This document shows positions 55,639 to 64,000 of a stretch of 64,000 nt of DNA, in pieces. Source of the stretch: Akkermansiaceae bacterium (GTDB lineage: Bacteria; Verrucomicrobiota; Verrucomicrobiia; Verrucomicrobiales; Akkermansiaceae); assembly GCA_905182405.1 (NCBI GenBank), contig CAJJBQ010000001.1:1860001-1924000 (forward strand), read 5' to 3'. Numbering within the stretch: position 1 is the stretch's first letter; every line of letters starts with the position of its first letter. The notes under the pieces are model-generated. The model was given only the letters and a program-made list of their open reading frames with translations. It was not told the origin of the DNA and did not search any database. The position numbers were made by a program, and so were the translations under genes.

Positions 55639-57312
55639 CTACGAGGTGGCTTGAGCGACTTGCTCAGGGAAATATTTCAAGAGAGATTCAGTAACAAACG
55701 GCGCAGCCATCCCAAGTCCGCATGCAGAAGTGGCCTTCATTGCTTCTCCGATATCGTTGACCTCATTGGTCCAGTCGGCGAGCGAAAGGTCTGAGGCTTC
55801 GCCATTTAACCGCTCGGTGAGGCGCTGGGTGCCGATGCGGCAGGGGAAGCATTTCCCGCAAGACTCGTGGGCGAAGAAGGCCATGGCGTCGTGGGCGGCC
55901 TTGACCATGTTGCGGGTGTCATCAAAGACCATAATGCCGCCCGCACCTAAGAAGGAGCCGTGGGACTTAATGCAGGGATCGTCGAGGGTAAGTCCGTCGA
56001 GGATCTGGTGACCGAGGAAACCTCCGGAGAGGCCTGCCATGGTGACAGCTTGAATAGTGCGGCCGTCTTTTGGACCACCGGCCCAGTCGTAGAGGAGAGT
56101 CTTTAAAGGCAGGCCGAAGGGGACTTCGTAGTTTCCCGGACGGATGATATCTCCGGAAAGAGAAATGAGCTTGGTGCCGACGTGGTCACCGAGGCCGAGG
56201 GACTGATACCACTCAGCTCCCTTATTAAGGATGTGGGGAACGGCGCAGAGGGTTTCGACGTTGTTGACGGCGGTGGGTTTGTCTTCGAAGCCGTGGGTAA
56301 CAGGGAAAGGAGGTTTATTGCGGGGAAAGGGGTGTTTGCCCTCGAGCGAGTTGAGGAGTGAGCCTTCTTCCCCACAGATGTAGGCACCGGCACCGCGACG
56401 GACGTAGAGGTGGAATTCGAAGCCGGAGTCGAGAATGTTGTTGCCGAGGAGTCCAGCTTCGCGGGCTTGGGCAAGGCATTTTTCGAGGAGGGCGTTGGTC
56501 TCGGGATATTCGTAGCGGAGGTAGATAAATCCGCGGGGGGCTCCGGTGGCGAAGGCGGCGATGATCATGCCTTCGATCAATGCGAACGGATCGTAGTCCA
56601 TGAGGACGCGATCCTTGAAGCAACCGGGTTCGCCTTCGTCGGCATTGCAGACGATGGACTTGGGGTGGCGGTCGCAGTCGGCAACGGCTTTCCATTTTAA
56701 CCCGGTGGGGAATCCGGCACCGCCACGTCCGGCGAGCTTTGAGGCAGAGATGGTGTCAGTAACTGCTGTCGGGTCATCTTTTAAAACAGAAGCGAGGGCT
56801 GAGAATCCGCCGTTGGCTTGGTATCCGATGAGCGTGTTGTTGCCATGCTTACGGATATTGGAGAAGAGGCATTCTTCGATGTCGCCGGGGTTGGGAACGG
56901 GGAGTGGCGAAGGGGTAGGTTTTAAATTGGCCGCGGTTTTGCCGGAGAGAGTGGTGTGACCGGTGAGAACCGGAATGGGAGCATCGCAGCGGCCGGAGCA
57001 GGGCATTTCAGTGGCGGCTTGGCCCTGTGCTTTGAGAGTTTCGAGGATCTCGTTTCCTCCTCGCATGCAGCAGATATTTCCGGTGCAGACGCGCGGGGCC
57101 TCGAGTCCGCCGGGAGTGCGGGAGAAGTGGTGGTAGAAGGTGACGGTGCCGTAAAGGTCGGCGAGGGGAGTCTTTAATCCGTCTGCGACAGCGCGGAGAG
57201 CACTATCGGAAAGGTAGCCATCGCGATTATGAAAGGCGTGGAGGAGCGGGAGTAGGGGAGCGGGCTCGTTTCTCCACTGATCAATGAGGTCCTGATTGGT
57301 CATGCTCGGCAT
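55639..57312 (-). CDS. fdhB: Formate dehydrogenase beta subunit, NuoE/NuoF-like fusion
   Basis: The 557-residue product fuses a thioredoxin-like [2Fe-2S] domain (about 1-120, with CTGNIC and CSGRC) to a NuoF-like domain. The latter has GRGGAGFPTGLKW for FMN, GAGAYICGEEGSLLNSLEG for NADH, and ESCGKCFPCR near 484 for a [4Fe-4S] cluster. It corresponds to fused FdsG and FdsB of soluble NAD-dependent formate dehydrogenases and reduces NAD+ with electrons from FdhA. The start is the ATG at 57312 or the one nine bases later. Confidence 0.9.
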   Translation of the reverse strand: MPSMTNQDLIDQWRNEPAPLLPLLHAFHNRDGYLSDSALRAVADGLKTPLADLYGTVTFYHHFSRTPGGLEAPRVCTGNICCMRGGNEILETLKAQGQAATEMPCSGRCDAPIPVLTGHTTLSGKTAANLKPTPSPLPVPNPGDIEECLFSNIRKHGNNTLIGYQANGGFSALASVLKDDPTAVTDTISASKLAGRGGAGFPTGLKWKAVADCDRHPKSIVCNADEGEPGCFKDRVLMDYDPFALIEGMIIAAFATGAPRGFIYLRYEYPETNALLEKCLAQAREAGLLGNNILDSGFEFHLYVRRGAGAYICGEEGSLLNSLEGKHPFPRNKPPFPVTHGFEDKPTAVNNVETLCAVPHILNKGAEWYQSLGLGDHVGTKLISLSGDIIRPGNYEVPFGLPLKTLLYDWAGGPKDGRTIQAVTMAGLSGGFLGHQILDGLTLDDPCIKSHGSFLGAGGIMVFDDTRNMVKAAHDAMAFFAHESCGKCFPCRIGTQRLTERLNGEASDLSLADWTNEVNDIGEAMKATSACGLGMAAPFVTESLLKYFPEQVAQATS

Positions 57313-57361
57313 TTTTTTTATTGTGGAGGATTTGGATGTTCACACAAGCGGTGAAGTGAAA

Positions 57362-58159
57362 TTAGGGTGACTTTTTGATTCGATCTTCTCCGTGGTAAAT
57401 ATTGAAGGTGGGTGGGCGGAGGAATCCGATGAGAGTTTGGCCGGAGTCGTTCGCGAATTCGACAGCAAGCGACGAGGGTGCAGAAATGCCGGCGATCAGG
57501 GGAATACCTGCGGCGAGGGCTTTCTGCATGAGTTCGAATGAAATGCGGCCGGAGACGAGGAGGAAGGTCTCGGAAAGGTCGATGTCTGAGGTTAGGGCGT
57601 GGCCGATAACTTTATCGAGCGCGTTGTGCCTCCCGACATCTTCTCGAAGAGCGAGGAGGGTTCCATTTGAATCAAAAATGGCGGAGGCGTGGAGTCCGCC
57701 GGTGGACTCGAAGGTGTCTTGTGCTTTGCGCATTGCGTAGGGCGCTTCGAGGAGGATTTCTCGTTCTAAAGAGAATTTTGAAGCAATCGCGGGATGACTT
57801 TGAAGAATCGCATCGATGGTGACTTTACCGCAGAGGCCACAGGAGGAGGCGGAGAATAGGTGGCGGGTGAGGCGCTCCCAATCCATGGGGTGATCGTCAG
57901 TGAGGAAAACAAGGGCGTGGTTGTCACGCGCCTCAAGGTCGATGCGGGTGACGTCTGATTTTTTAGAAATGATTCCCTCGCTGAGCATGAAGCCTAAGAT
58001 GAGGACTTCGTCGTCACCCGGCGTTCGCATGAGGACGGCAAGTGGACGGCCGTCGATGACAACTTGAAGCGGTTCCTCAACGGCGAGTTGATCGGAGAGG
58101 GGCGTGTTTCCTTCTGGGGAATGCTTAGTTATCTCAAAGCTGCGGGAGTGGTCGGACAT
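57362..58159 (-). CDS. fdhD: Formate dehydrogenase accessory sulfurtransferase FdhD
   Basis: From the ATG at 58159 the product has 265 residues, the usual FdhD length; longer versions of the frame have no family support. The motif SSCGLCGK (about 105-112) holds the two cysteines that carry sulfur, and the segment GRHNALDKVIGHA is also conserved. FdhD passes sulfur from IscS to the molybdenum cofactor of formate dehydrogenase and is required for its activity. It is the first gene of the fdhD-fdhB-SHD1-fdhA operon. Confidence 0.92.
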   Translation of the reverse strand: MSDHSRSFEITKHSPEGNTPLSDQLAVEEPLQVVIDGRPLAVLMRTPGDDEVLILGFMLSEGIISKKSDVTRIDLEARDNHALVFLTDDHPMDWERLTRHLFSASSCGLCGKVTIDAILQSHPAIASKFSLEREILLEAPYAMRKAQDTFESTGGLHASAIFDSNGTLLALREDVGRHNALDKVIGHALTSDIDLSETFLLVSGRISFELMQKALAAGIPLIAGISAPSSLAVEFANDSGQTLIGFLRPPTFNIYHGEDRIKKSP

Positions 58160-58170
58160 AATGAGTAGGA

Positions 58171-58239
58171 TTATTCGGCCATCATCAGCTTTTCGCGAAC
58201 ATTGTAGAGTTTTCGACGAGCTGCATTGAGTGGGGTCAT
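58171..58239 (-). CDS. Possible 22-residue peptide ahead of fdhD
   Basis: An ATG-started frame reads MTPLNAARRKLYNVREKLMM and ends in AE at a TAA, 11 bases before the fdhD ATG. It is basic, with an amphipathic helical pattern. It could be a small protein, a leader peptide controlling the operon, or chance. No family is known to me. Confidence 0.3.
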   Translation of the reverse strand: MTPLNAARRKLYNVREKLMMAE

Positions 58240-58368
58240 TGAAAATTTCAATTCCGATTTTACTTGGATTTTTATGATTTTCAAGGCTAGGGAGGGAGAT
58301 TAAAGATGGGAAATATTTTCCCCTAAGATGGGCGTGTAGCAGGCCTGAAAACCCGTAGAACACGTGAG

Positions 58369-58396
58369 TTGACAGTAAGGGTTTGGTTGATATGGT
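58369..58396 (+). promoter_or_regulatory. Promoter of ppdK
   Basis: A perfect TTGACA (58369-58374) is followed after 16 bases by TATGGT (58391-58396). This gives a leader of about 70 bases before the ppdK start. The -10 box matches the consensus in four of six positions. Confidence 0.5.
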
Positions 58397-58470
58397 GCGC
58401 GGCCTTCCGTAGGGGCTTTTCACAATCCCGACGGTTCAACTTGATCAAAACTCACCAAGAGAATACGACC

Positions 58471-61242
58471 ATGGCTACCACAAAAAAGGCTTCTAAAAAG
58501 GCCTCCACGAAACAGCAGAATGTCTACTACTTCGGCGCAGGAAAATGCGACGGAGACGGATCGATGAAAGCCCTCCTCGGAGGTAAAGGCGCGAACCTCG
58601 CCGAAATGAGCAGTATCGGAGTTCCCGTTCCTGCTGGTTTCACTATCACCACCGAAGTCTGCACTTATTATAACGACAACGCTAAAAAGTATCCAAAGAC
58701 TCTCGATGCAGAGATCGAGGAGAACATTACCAAGGTTGAAAAAGCGATGGGCAAGAAGTTCGGTGATCTCGAAAACCCACTTCTCCTTTCCGTCCGTTCC
58801 GGTGCTCGCGAGTCGATGCCCGGTATGATGGACACCATCCTCAACCTTGGAATTAATGACCAGGTTGTCGAAGCTCTCGCCAAGAAGACGGGCAACGGAA
58901 AATTTGCTTGGGATTCCTACCGTCGCTTCCTTCAGATGTATGGAAGTGTAGTCATGGAAGTGGAAGCCGAAGCCGGCGAGCACCACGATCCTTACGAGGT
59001 CATTCTCGACGCAGCCAAGGCCAAGGCTAAGGTTAAAGACGACTCTGGTCTTTCTGAAGCTCAGCTTCGTGAAGTGGTCGCAGAATTCAAAGCGCTCATC
59101 AAAGAGCGCTCCGGTAAGCATTTCCCTGAAGATCCCCGCGCCCAGCTCAAAGGAGCAGTGAGCGCTGTTTTCAACTCTTGGCAAAACGACCGCGCGACGG
59201 TCTATCGTCAGAAGTATGGCATTCCTGCCGCTTGGGGAACTGCTGTGAACGTTCAGGCCATGGTCTTTGGTAACACAGGTAAGACATCCGGAACAGGAGT
59301 GGCTTTCACCCGTGACCCAGCGACTGGTCAAAACGTATTCTATGGTGAGTATCTCATCGACGCACAGGGTGAAGACGTTGTCGCCGGTGTTCGCACTCCT
59401 AAGCCGATCGCTAAGATGGCTAAGGATCTTCCCAAGTCTCACAAGGAACTTCTTGCGATTCGCACGAAGCTCGAGAAGCACTTCCGCGATGTGCAGGACG
59501 TTGAGTTCACCATCGAAGAAGGCAAGCTCTGGATGCTCCAGACCCGCAACGGGAAGCGTACTGGTTTCGCTGCTGTGAACATCGCTCTCGACATGGTTAA
59601 AGAGCGCCTCATCAAAAAGGAAGAGGCGATCCTCCGCATTCCTGCCGATGACCTCAGCCACCTCCTCGCACCGATTTTTGACACCAAAGCTGAGAAGGCT
59701 GCTAAGAAAGTTGGCAACGGTCTTCCTGCTGGTCCTGGTGCCGCTTCCGGTAAGATTTATTTCTCCGCTGAAGATTCCGTCAAAGCTGCTGCGAAAGGCG
59801 AGAACGTTATTCTTGTTCGCCAAGCCACCTCTCCCGAGGATCTTCGCGGTATGATCGCGGCTGATGGCATTCTCACCACTGAGGGTGGTGCCTCTTCACA
59901 CGCTGCTCTCGTTGCCCGTCAAATGGGTAAGGTTTGTGTCTGTGGTGCACATGGAATGACCATCGACTACTCCAAAAAGACTCTCTCCGGAAACGGCGTG
60001 ACTCTGAAGGAAGGCGATGAGCTTTCTCTCAACGGATTTGTTGGAAACGTATATAAAGGTGGCATTAAGTCTTCTCCTTCCCAGGTCATCCAGGGACTCA
60101 TCGAGAATAAGCCCGCTGCTAAGCGTTCCGACACTTACAAGAAGTTCATGGAGCTAATGAGCTGGACTGACAAGCTTCGCAAGCTTGGCATCCGTACTAA
60201 CTCCGATACTCCGGAGCAGGTTCGCCAAGCGATCAAGTTCGGTGCTGAAGGTATCGGCCTCACTCGAGCAGAGCACATGTTTTTCGAAGGCAATCGCATT
60301 GACGCCGTCCGTGAGATGATCCTCGCTGACGACGACGCAGGTCGCGCCAAAGCACTTAAGAAAATCAAGGTCTTCATGAAGAAGGACTTCATCGGTATCT
60401 TCGCAGCACTTGACGGTCGCCCTGCCACCATCCGTCTCCTTGATCCACCTCTTCACGAGTTCATCGGAACCATGGATGCCGCTCAGAAGAAGGATCTCTC
60501 CAAGAAGATCGGCATGAGCGCAGCAGCGATCACCAAGCGTATTCACTCTCTTCACGAAGAGAATCCCATGCTTGGTCACCGTGGATGTCGTCTCGGTATC
60601 AGCTACCCAGCCGTCACGGCGACCCAGGTCGAAGCGATCCTCGAAGCTGCCGCAGAGGTTCAGGCCAAGGGCACTAAGGTTCTCCCAGAGATCATGGTCC
60701 CACTTGTGGCCTACGCTCGTGAGCTTGAGCTCCAGAAGCAGGTGATCGACGATACCGCCGCTGAAGTTCGCAAGAGACTTGGTCTCAAGAAGAACCAACT
60801 TAAGTATACCGTTGGAACCATGATGGAGATCCCCCGCGCCTGCCTCACCGCGGCTGAAGTGGCGAAGCACGCTGAGTTCTTTTCCTTCGGAACCAACGAC
60901 CTCACGCAGACAGGCCTCGGTCTCTCCCGCGATGACTCGTCCAGCTTCCTTCCAACCTACCAGGATGCCGAAGTTCTCAACAACAACCCGTTCTCTGCTC
61001 TCGACCAAGAAGGTGTCGGCCAACTTGTTGAAATGGGTGTCAAAGGAGGCCGTGAGACCAAGCCTAAGCTCAAAATTGGTATCTGCGGCGAGCATGGCGG
61101 AGATCCTGATTCGGTGAAATTCTTCCACCGCGCCGGACTCAACTACGTGTCCTGTTCACCATTCCGTATCCCGGTTGCCCGTCTTGCTGCTGCGCAAGCC
61201 GCTCTCGAAGAAAAGGGAATGGCCCGTAGTGAGATGAGCTAA
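58471..61242 (+). CDS. ppdK: Pyruvate, phosphate dikinase
   Basis: From the ATG at 58471 the product has 923 residues; an upstream TTG would run into the promoter. A Lys-rich N-terminal tail (about 2-15) is followed by the ATP-grasp domain with GGKGANLAEM, the central domain with the phosphorylated His in GGASSHAALVARQMG (about 471-485), and the PEP/pyruvate barrel with GHRGCRLG, FGTNDLTQT and GICGEHGGDP. The enzyme interconverts pyruvate, ATP and Pi with PEP, AMP and PPi, serving gluconeogenesis or PPi-linked glycolysis. Its own promoter and terminator make it a single-gene unit. Confidence 0.96.
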   Translation: MATTKKASKKASTKQQNVYYFGAGKCDGDGSMKALLGGKGANLAEMSSIGVPVPAGFTITTEVCTYYNDNAKKYPKTLDAEIEENITKVEKAMGKKFGDLENPLLLSVRSGARESMPGMMDTILNLGINDQVVEALAKKTGNGKFAWDSYRRFLQMYGSVVMEVEAEAGEHHDPYEVILDAAKAKAKVKDDSGLSEAQLREVVAEFKALIKERSGKHFPEDPRAQLKGAVSAVFNSWQNDRATVYRQKYGIPAAWGTAVNVQAMVFGNTGKTSGTGVAFTRDPATGQNVFYGEYLIDAQGEDVVAGVRTPKPIAKMAKDLPKSHKELLAIRTKLEKHFRDVQDVEFTIEEGKLWMLQTRNGKRTGFAAVNIALDMVKERLIKKEEAILRIPADDLSHLLAPIFDTKAEKAAKKVGNGLPAGPGAASGKIYFSAEDSVKAAAKGENVILVRQATSPEDLRGMIAADGILTTEGGASSHAALVARQMGKVCVCGAHGMTIDYSKKTLSGNGVTLKEGDELSLNGFVGNVYKGGIKSSPSQVIQGLIENKPAAKRSDTYKKFMELMSWTDKLRKLGIRTNSDTPEQVRQAIKFGAEGIGLTRAEHMFFEGNRIDAVREMILADDDAGRAKALKKIKVFMKKDFIGIFAALDGRPATIRLLDPPLHEFIGTMDAAQKKDLSKKIGMSAAAITKRIHSLHEENPMLGHRGCRLGISYPAVTATQVEAILEAAAEVQAKGTKVLPEIMVPLVAYARELELQKQVIDDTAAEVRKRLGLKKNQLKYTVGTMMEIPRACLTAAEVAKHAEFFSFGTNDLTQTGLGLSRDDSSSFLPTYQDAEVLNNNPFSALDQEGVGQLVEMGVKGGRETKPKLKIGICGEHGGDPDSVKFFHRAGLNYVSCSPFRIPVARLAAAQAALEEKGMARSEMS

Positions 61243-61262
61243 AGCTTCGCTTACAAAAATTC

Positions 61263-61298
61263 AAAGCCCCGTTCGTGAAAGCGAGCGGGGCTTTTTTT
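61263..61298 (+). terminator. Rho-independent terminator of ppdK
   Basis: Perfect arms AAAGCCCCG (61263-61271) and CGGGGCTTT (61286-61294) flank a 14-base loop and are followed by an uninterrupted T-run. It starts 21 bases after the ppdK stop codon. Confidence 0.9.
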
Positions 61299-61365
61299 GC
61301 AGCCGAAAGCTTTGCCGCCTGACGTTTTTGGATAGTCACCAAAAATTTCCGCTACTGGCTTCCCT

Positions 61366-62502
61366 CTATAATTTTTTTTGTTTTGCCTCCTCGAGTTGCT
61401 GTTTTATGAGGGCTGCTCCTTGGCGCTCTTGTTCCTTGATAGTGACAATTTCTGCTCTACGTGATGCCGAGATGTCACGATACATGAGGGTCAATCTGAC
61501 TTCATTCTTGAAGACGCGGTTAATGGTGATCTCTCTGACTTCGATGGCGTATTCGTCGGAGAGTTGTTTTCTCAAGTAGTCGTGATCGAGCATCTTCTCT
61601 TTTTCCGAGATGCGGTAGTCGACTTCGATTTTCTGGAAATTATCCCGCCATACCGAAGGTTTGTCGGCGAGGTAGGCGGTGAGAAGGATAAGCATAGCCG
61701 AAGGGATGTCGACGTAGGTCGGCAACATGGTGTTGACGAAGGTGAGTGAAATGGCACCGAGGAGATAGGCGATCTCAGCTTTATCGAACGCCTCACTTCG
61801 CAGTCGAACGAGGGCAAGGAGGGCGAAGATGGTAAAACCAAAGCCAGCGGTCACCAACGAGCTGGAAAGGAAGATAGGGAATAGGAAGAGGTTGAAGGCA
61901 AGAAGGAGGAACAGCATCTTGTGATCATGATGCCTGCGGTAGTAGATCACGTAGGCATAGATGAAGATGGTCAGAATGTTGAAGATGGTCTTGAGGATCA
62001 GGGACCAACCTGAGCTTGAGAGTTCGGATTTAATATTGGTCTGGTTAACCCAAGATTTGAAAAATCCTTTTTCAGTGGGGGGGGTGGCTGGGTCCAGGAT
62101 CTTGCCAGTGCCGTCGAACATGACGTCCACGTTTTCGGAGCCTTGCTGGAATTCGACGTCGTAGAAGGTTCCATGAGTGGGGCTATCGACCCCTTCGATG
62201 TCGCGGATTTTGTTCGGGTTGAACTTGAGTTCAATGGCTGAGCGGACCTCGGCAGGAAGTTGGGAAAAGACGAGATTATGCTCGGTTTCGATCCAATTTC
62301 CGGCGGTGTCGAAGTCCGCGCGGTATTTGAATCCGTTTTTCTCAAAGTGAGCTTCCCAAGTGCCATTGGACTTCGCTTTCCATCGAGGCGCTTGAATATC
62401 TGGATATTTTTCGTTGAAGGTTTTTTCAACAATGGGAGTGCCACCGAGAGCTGTAAGGCAGCCTAAGATAAGCAGGGCAAAATGGAGAGAGAGATACTTC
62501 AT
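61366..62502 (-). CDS. Membrane protein with PepSY-like and DUF4956 domains
   Basis: From the ATG at 62502 the product has 378 residues and a clear signal peptide (LSLHFALLILGCLTALGG). A periplasmic PepSY-like domain follows (about 20-150, with WKAKSNGTWEAHFEKNGFKY and repeated FD..G.W patterns). The membrane part (about 165-290, four to five helices) has the DUF4956 motif FALLALVRLRSEAFDKAEIAYL. A charged cytoplasmic C-terminal tail (about 295-378) ends in coiled coil. DUF4956 is found near polyphosphate and capsule genes in other bacteria; its role is unsettled. No partner gene is adjacent. Confidence 0.78.
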   Translation of the reverse strand: MKYLSLHFALLILGCLTALGGTPIVEKTFNEKYPDIQAPRWKAKSNGTWEAHFEKNGFKYRADFDTAGNWIETEHNLVFSQLPAEVRSAIELKFNPNKIRDIEGVDSPTHGTFYDVEFQQGSENVDVMFDGTGKILDPATPPTEKGFFKSWVNQTNIKSELSSSGWSLILKTIFNILTIFIYAYVIYYRRHHDHKMLFLLLAFNLFLFPIFLSSSLVTAGFGFTIFALLALVRLRSEAFDKAEIAYLLGAISLTFVNTMLPTYVDIPSAMLILLTAYLADKPSVWRDNFQKIEVDYRISEKEKMLDHDYLRKQLSDEYAIEVREITINRVFKNEVRLTLMYRDISASRRAEIVTIKEQERQGAALIKQQLEEAKQKKL

Positions 62503-62590
62503 GTACGCTGTTGAGATGGAAGGGATTTTTCTATCCACCATGACGTTTTTGAAGGTGACATGTGAATATTGATCTGAGAAGTTTCATTTC

Positions 62591-63295
62591 TCAGAAAGTG
62601 AGGTCAGACTCTTCTCGATAGGAGTAGTAAGGCTGCGTGCCATTCACTGGCTTACCGATGATAAGGTGATCGATGAAGTTGATTTGAAAGAGGTCGGCAG
62701 CTTTGATGAGGGAATTGGTAAAGTGATTATCGGATCTGCTGGGGAGAGGTTGGCCCGAGGGATGGTTGTGAGCGACGATGAAAGCATCGGCGCTATCGAT
62801 GATGACCGGCTGAAGAATGTCGCGAGGGTGGGCGAGGGTTTGATTGGTGGTGCCTCGGGAGATTTCGACCATGCGTTTAAGTTGCAGTCGGTTGTCGAGG
62901 GTGAGGACGTAGAGGGTTTCGGTTCTCTGAGTTCCGAGGATGGGGGCGAGATGTTGATAGATTTCCTGAGGGCTGCTAAGGGAGACTTTGTAAATCGTTT
63001 CGCGAACGGCGCGGCTACCGAGCTCGAAAGCGGCCATGAGTTGACAGGATTTAGCGAGTCCGAGTCCGTGTTCCTTACTCAATTGTTCGACATCGAGTGA
63101 TCCCAGGGCGGCGAGGCTCCCGTATTTTTGAATGAGCTGACGGCCAATTTTGATTGCGCTGGCTCCTTTGGTTCCGGTGCGTAAGAAGATGGCAAGAAGT
63201 TCATCTCCAGAAAGCGCGGCGGGTCCATGCCGTAGCATTTTTTCCCGAGGCCGTTCGTCGCTGGGGAGGTCATTGATGCGGATGTTAGTGCTCAT
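62591..63295 (-). CDS. radC: RadC family JAB/MPN-domain protein
   Basis: The 234-residue product has an N-terminal helix-hairpin-helix-like region with RPREKMLRHGPAALSGDELLAIFLRTG (quoted in part: GDELLAIFLRTG, about 30-41) and a C-terminal JAMM motif, HNHPSG (about 175-180) followed by PSRSDNHFT, which coordinates zinc. The family was named for DNA repair, but its enzymatic role is unproven and it is often linked with natural competence or mobile DNA. The gene stands alone between the DUF4956 and DCC genes. Confidence 0.92.
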   Translation of the reverse strand: MSTNIRINDLPSDERPREKMLRHGPAALSGDELLAIFLRTGTKGASAIKIGRQLIQKYGSLAALGSLDVEQLSKEHGLGLAKSCQLMAAFELGSRAVRETIYKVSLSSPQEIYQHLAPILGTQRTETLYVLTLDNRLQLKRMVEISRGTTNQTLAHPRDILQPVIIDSADAFIVAHNHPSGQPLPSRSDNHFTNSLIKAADLFQINFIDHLIIGKPVNGTQPYYSYREESDLTF

Positions 63296-63343
63296 CGGAG
63301 GGTTATTCTCGATTTTTGAGAGATCGGTGGCAAGTTGGGAATA

Positions 63344-63706
63344 ATGAAGGGAAAAAATGAAATTTTGGTATTCTTCGATGGAGGCTGTGGTCTCTGTGAC
63401 ATATCGATGCGTTTAGTTCGGCGTTTAGATATCCATGATCGGCTCAGTTTTCGAACCCTGGCGAGTGAGGAGGCTCAGCCCTATGACCTCGAAGAGGGGA
63501 CGGTCGCAGTGGTGCGGAATGGAGAGGTTTATCTTCGAAGTGAGGCAGTGTGCGTCATGCTGCAGGATGCGGGAGGAGTCGCCTTGCTCGGAGCGTTCTT
63601 TCTAAAAGCCACTCCGCGGTGCATTAGCGACCGCCTTTACCGCTGGGTCGCGAAGAATCGCTACCGCTGGTTTGGAAAAGCCAGCGGGGTGGAGAAGGAT
63701 ACCTGA
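63344..63706 (+). CDS. DCC family thiol-disulfide oxidoreductase-like protein (DUF393)
   Basis: I chose the ATG at 63344 (120 residues) over an upstream TTG. The N-terminal motif FFDGGCGLCDISM (about 9-21) carries the DxxCxxC signature that names the family. The C-terminal half has the FRTLASEEAQ and RSEAVCVML patterns. Members resemble thioredoxin-fold proteins and are thought to exchange thiols, but no substrate is known. There is no signal peptide. Confidence 0.85.
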   Translation: MKGKNEILVFFDGGCGLCDISMRLVRRLDIHDRLSFRTLASEEAQPYDLEEGTVAVVRNGEVYLRSEAVCVMLQDAGGVALLGAFFLKATPRCISDRLYRWVAKNRYRWFGKASGVEKDT

Positions 63707-63711
63707 GGGTG

Positions 63712-64000
63712 TTAATCCTTTGATGCCTTCGGGTCGAGGGCATCGCGTAGACCGTCTCCAAGGAAGTTGAAGGCGAAGAGGGTGAGCGAGAAGAGGACGG
63801 CTGGAATGAGAAGAACGGTAGTTTCGGTTTCGAGGTAGTTGGCGCCCTCCTTAATGAGAGTTCCCCAAGATGAGTTCGGTGGTTCGATTCCGAGTCCGAT
63901 GAATGAAAGAGTGGCTTCGTAGAGGATGAAACTGGGAATAGTGAGGGTGGCGTAGATGATGACGGGTCCGAGCATATTAGGCAGGATGTGCCGGAAGAGG
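63712..64000 (-). CDS. ABC transporter permease, oligopeptide/dipeptide type (partial)
   Basis: The minus-strand frame runs off the right edge; about 96 C-terminal residues are present. FRHILPNMLGPVIIYATL is the EAA-loop region typical of DppC/OppC permeases, followed by LSFIGLGIEPPNSSWGTLI, one membrane helix and the conserved end FNFLGDGLRDALDPK. It forms the membrane channel with a DppB-like partner for oligopeptide uptake. The rest of the transporter must lie beyond the window. Confidence 0.9.
   Translation of the reverse strand, partial: LFRHILPNMLGPVIIYATLTIPSFILYEATLSFIGLGIEPPNSSWGTLIKEGANYLETETTVLLIPAVLFSLTLFAFNFLGDGLRDALDPKASKD

Larger units (their letters stand above)
58160..58470. 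other. 311-base divergent region between fdhD and ppdK
   Basis: The region holds the ppdK promoter (58369-58396) and a possible 22-codon minus-strand frame ahead of fdhD, both listed separately. I see no molybdenum-cofactor riboswitch motif and no other gene. Confidence 0.5.

Noticed and set aside
58420..59823. 467-codon open frame antisense to ppdK
   Set aside because: It mirrors the strongly biased codons of ppdK, matches no family, and would destroy the ppdK assignment, which is certain.

Overview
The window comes from a Gram-negative, aerobically respiring bacterium, most likely of the phylum Verrucomicrobiota. The indications are an alternative complex III operon continuing into an aa3 oxidase, eukaryote-like UDP-glucose pyrophosphorylase and branching enzyme, an ECF sigma factor overlapping a kinase-PEGA-sulfatase-modifying-factor protein, PepSY-like and SHD1-like secreted domains, and almost no Shine-Dalgarno sequences. 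The phylum is inferred; there is no rRNA here to confirm it. I see no tRNA, rRNA, CRISPR array, insertion sequence or phage.

Layout. 1-8.0 kb: housekeeping genes on the minus strand (DUF3500 protein, mgtE, mrp, rpoN), then a UDP-sugar pyrophosphorylase and a HAD phosphatase on the plus strand. 8.1-25.1 kb: one co-directional respiratory block, actABCDEF (alternative complex III), a small membrane protein, a cbb3-like CcoN/CcoO/cytochrome c trio, then aa3 oxidase subunits I, III, IV, two tiny membrane proteins and subunit II. The block is preceded by two tandem TGTGA-N6-TCACA palindromes. The CcoN-like protein lacks the binuclear-centre ligands and the subunit III protein carries an insert of about 370 residues.

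25.2-31 kb: a coiled-coil/proline-rich protein pair, a divergent ECF sigma factor and receptor-like kinase, and an OsmC protein. 31-41.5 kb: lipB, polX, glgB, glnD, an L,D-transpeptidase, a family 2 glycosyltransferase and an SMP-30 protein. 41.6-46.4 kb: smc, a nucleoside deaminase and the decayed 3' end of an adenosine deaminase gene. 46.5-52 kb: a secreted sugar dehydrogenase-like cytochrome, a small membrane protein and a TonB-dependent receptor.

52.2-58.2 kb: a formate dehydrogenase operon (fdhD, fused NuoE/NuoF-like beta subunit, a secreted SHD1-like protein, fdhA). fdhA is read through an in-frame TGA followed by a convincing bacterial SECIS hairpin, so it is a selenoprotein. 58.4-64 kb: ppdK with its promoter and terminator, a PepSY/DUF4956 membrane protein, radC, a DCC-family protein and the end of an oligopeptide-type ABC permease.

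How the genes work together: quinol is oxidised by alternative complex III and electrons pass to the aa3 oxidase, with the degenerate cbb3-like trio encoded between them and perhaps acting as an electron-transfer or assembly module. Formate is probably oxidised with NAD+ by the soluble selenoenzyme. UDP-glucose synthesis, glycogen branching and pyruvate phosphate dikinase point to stored glucan as a carbon reserve.
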